In this document: in pieces, positions 62,441-64,000 of the stretch | Layout of the letters: every line of letters begins with the position of its first letter | Numbering within the stretch: position 1 is the stretch's first letter | Assembly: GCA_945870325.1 (NCBI GenBank) | Contig: CAMBRQ010000002.1 | Location: 1 to 64,000 of the forward strand | DNA length: 64,000 nt | From: an uncultured Dorea sp. | Lineage (GTDB): Bacteria > Bacillota > Clostridia > Lachnospirales > Lachnospiraceae | Reading direction: 5' to 3' | The notes under the pieces: generated by a model | Seen by the model: only the letters and a program-made list of their open reading frames with translations | Told to the model about the DNA's origin: nothing | Database searches by the model: none | Program-made: the position numbers and the translations under genes

Positions 62441-63661
62441 TTATTTGTTTTCTATTTCCTGCATCTTCAGTGCGCGAACCTTCAGCGGCAGACCAAACAG
62501 ATTGATGAATCCGTCTGCATCATGGTGGTCATACAGATCTCCGGTTGTAAAACTTGCAAGAGACTCGCTGTACAGTGAATATGGAGAAGTAGTTCCTGCT
62601 TTGATGATATTGCCTTTGTAGAGTTTGAACTTCACTTCACCTGTTACATATTCCTGTGTGCTTTCGATGAATGCCTGAACCGCCTCGCGAAGTGGTGTGA
62701 ACCATTTCCCTTCGTATACAATCTGAGACAGTTTATTGCCCATCTCTTCTTTTACTTCATATGTAGCACGGTCTAATACCAATTCCTCTAACTGTTGATG
62801 TGCTTCGTAGAGGATCGTTCCGCCGGGAGTCTCATACACGCCACGGGATTTCATGCCTACGACACGGTTTTCTACGATATCACAGATACCGATTCCGTGT
62901 TTTCCACCCAATTCATTGAGTTTGCGGATAATATCGGACACTTTCATCTCTTCGCCATTAATGCTCTTTGGAACACCTTTTTCAAATGTCATAGTTACAT
63001 ATTCACCTTCGTCCGGTGCTTTCTCAGGCGTTACGCCGAGTACTAATAAATGGTCGTAATTCGGCTCGTTCGCAGGATCTTCCAGTTCCAGACCCTCATG
63101 GCTGATGTGCCATAAGTTGCGGTCACGGCTGTAACTGTGGCTGGCATCAAATGGAAGGTCGATTCCGTGCTGTTTGCAGTATTCGATCTCTTCTTCACGA
63201 GAATTCATGGTCCATATGTCTGTCATTCTCCAAGGAGCGATGATCTTGATATCTGGTGCAAGCGCTTTGATACCAAGTTCAAACCGAATCTGGTCATTAC
63301 CCTTTCCGGTAGCACCGTGGCAGATGGCAGTAGCGCCTTCTTTTCTTGCGATTTCTACCAGACGTTTTGCAATAGCAGGACGTGCCATAGAGGTTCCAAG
63401 CAGATATTTGTTCTCGTAGATTGCATGTGCCTGTACGCAAGGTACTACGTAGTTGTCGCAGAAGTCATCTACGATGTCTTCGATGTATAACTTGGAAGCG
63501 CCGGATAATTTGGCTCTTTCTTCCAATCCGTCTAACTCTTCTCCCTGTCCGCAGTCTACGCAGCAGCAGATAACTTCATAATCAAAATTCTCTTTTAACC
63601 ATGGGATAATGGCTGTGGTATCAAGTCCACCGGAATACGCTAATACAACTTTTTCTTTCAT
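62441..63661 (-). CDS. argG: Argininosuccinate synthase
   Basis: ArgG joins citrulline and aspartate with ATP to give argininosuccinate in arginine synthesis. The 406-residue enzyme has the P-loop [26 protein letters not shown] and the usual [22 protein letters not shown] end (in pieces). GGAGG precedes the ATG. No argH follows in this window, because the gene reads toward the dipeptidase. Confidence 0.97.
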   Translation of the reverse strand: MKEKVVLAYSGGLDTTAIIPWLKENFDYEVICCCVDCGQGEELDGLEERAKLSGASKLYIEDIVDDFCDNYVVPCVQAHAIYENKYLLGTSMARPAIAKRLVEIARKEGATAICHGATGKGNDQIRFELGIKALAPDIKIIAPWRMTDIWTMNSREEEIEYCKQHGIDLPFDASHSYSRDRNLWHISHEGLELEDPANEPNYDHLLVLGVTPEKAPDEGEYVTMTFEKGVPKSINGEEMKVSDIIRKLNELGGKHGIGICDIVENRVVGMKSRGVYETPGGTILYEAHQQLEELVLDRATYEVKEEMGNKLSQIVYEGKWFTPLREAVQAFIESTQEYVTGEVKFKLYKGNIIKAGTTSPYSLYSESLASFTTGDLYDHHDADGFINLFGLPLKVRALKMQEIENK

Positions 63662-63930
63662 GTGAATGTCCTCCTAAGATATTATGTATTTTATGTTAAA
63701 TGTGTTGTTCTTAATTGCATGGAATACTATACATCATTTTTAATAATTATGCAAGATTAAAATGAAAAAAAGTTTAAATATGCAATAAAATCACAAAATA
63801 TGCATATGGTATACATGCATATTATATGATTTGCATAGGAGATGAATAAAAGGGGCAGGGAGGAAGTGATTCAATTCCGTATTCCGCCAGCAGGTTTTTC
63901 TGATATTGTGGATTTGATTTCGAAAACGTG
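63662..63930 (-). promoter_or_regulatory. argG upstream region
   Basis: These bases are strongly AT-rich and hold no gene. The sequence TATGCATATGGTATACATGC (63800-63819) and nearby TGCAT repeats form partly symmetric elements. ARG-box-like sites for ArgR/AhrC would be expected here, but I see no clear match to the consensus. Confidence 0.3.
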
Positions 63931-63959
63931 TTGACATGTATCGATTGCCTATATATAAT
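63931..63959 (+). promoter_or_regulatory. Consensus promoter pointing out of the window
   Basis: TTGACA (63931-63936) and TATAAT (63954-63959) are exactly 17 bases apart. It is followed by repeated ATATAGAT and GATATATAGATAATC sequences up to the end, which may be an operator. The gene it drives lies beyond the window. Confidence 0.75.
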
Positions 63960-64000
63960 ATAGATGACCGATATATAGATAATCTACATAATATAAAATA

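Noticed and set aside
63780..63850. ARG box upstream of argG
   Set aside because: The TGCAT repeats are partly symmetric but do not match the ArgR consensus well enough to claim.

Overview
The window reads as a chromosomal segment of a Gram-positive, spore-forming, anaerobic gut Firmicute of the Lachnospiraceae type (Dorea, Coprococcus or Blautia-like). The reasons are moderate-to-low GC, strong AGGAGG ribosome binding sites, TTGACA/TATAAT promoters, spore coat genes, many MarR, LysR and XRE regulators, ECF and Pot transporters, and small lineage-type proteins. It starts at the 3' end of a 23S rRNA gene and stops just after a strong promoter that points out of the window. The species was not determined.

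Layout. 1-2400: 23S tail, coaBC with a small gene, and an XRE-cupin regulator. 2465-7415: a polyamine operon, potA-potB-potCD plus a lipoprotein. PotA carries two extra Ig-like repeats inside its TOBE domain, and PotC is fused to PotD. 7416-12800: ECF S-component, P1/DmpA peptidase, tRNA-Trp, a 58-residue Arg/Asp-repeat microprotein, an Rpn-type nuclease with a heptad-repeat tail, and a LysR regulator. 12976-15258: C_GCAxxG_C_C protein, TDT transporter, and a ZIP metal transporter whose start codon lies in a 15-bp inverted repeat.

15371-28510 is the most coherent accessory region. A DtxR-type regulator with the iron-type Cys-x-x-Glu-His site faces an operon of ApbE flavin transferase, a protein with four FMN-binding domains, a second FMN-binding protein, a NapH-like Fe-S membrane protein, and a wall-anchored hybrid protein. 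After a terminator follow a PfkB kinase, a peptidase E homologue, and a FecBCD-type iron/heme/siderophore importer. Fur-like and GTTAG-N6-CTAAC sites lie at the promoter. Together this looks like a cell-surface flavin electron-transfer chain, probably tied to iron acquisition.

28534-35301 holds two copies of a long, terminally inverted, hairpin-rich non-coding repeat. They flank a cyclopropane-fatty-acid synthase, an XRE membrane protein, and a microprotein, DUF6110-like protein and P1B-ATPase set. 35303-41877 holds a MarR + heterodimeric ABC exporter cassette, a Uma2 protein and a LysR regulator. 42018-47903 holds a split chromate-type transporter, a beta-carbonic anhydrase, and citrate lyase citDEF with a CitMHS transporter. 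48174-54902 holds an unknown protein, glycosyltransferase, papain-like and flippase-like genes, a YwaF-like protein, a DMT transporter, an HD protein and dtd. 55145-59650 is a second MarR + ABC pair, and 59830-63661 holds spore coat genes, two peptidase/amidotransferase genes and argG.

Several short dispersed repeats recur between genes (GGGGACGGGGG hairpins, GTAGTAAAA hairpins with GGTACACC units, and an 18-nt identical string). One of them supplies the C-termini of two convergent genes.
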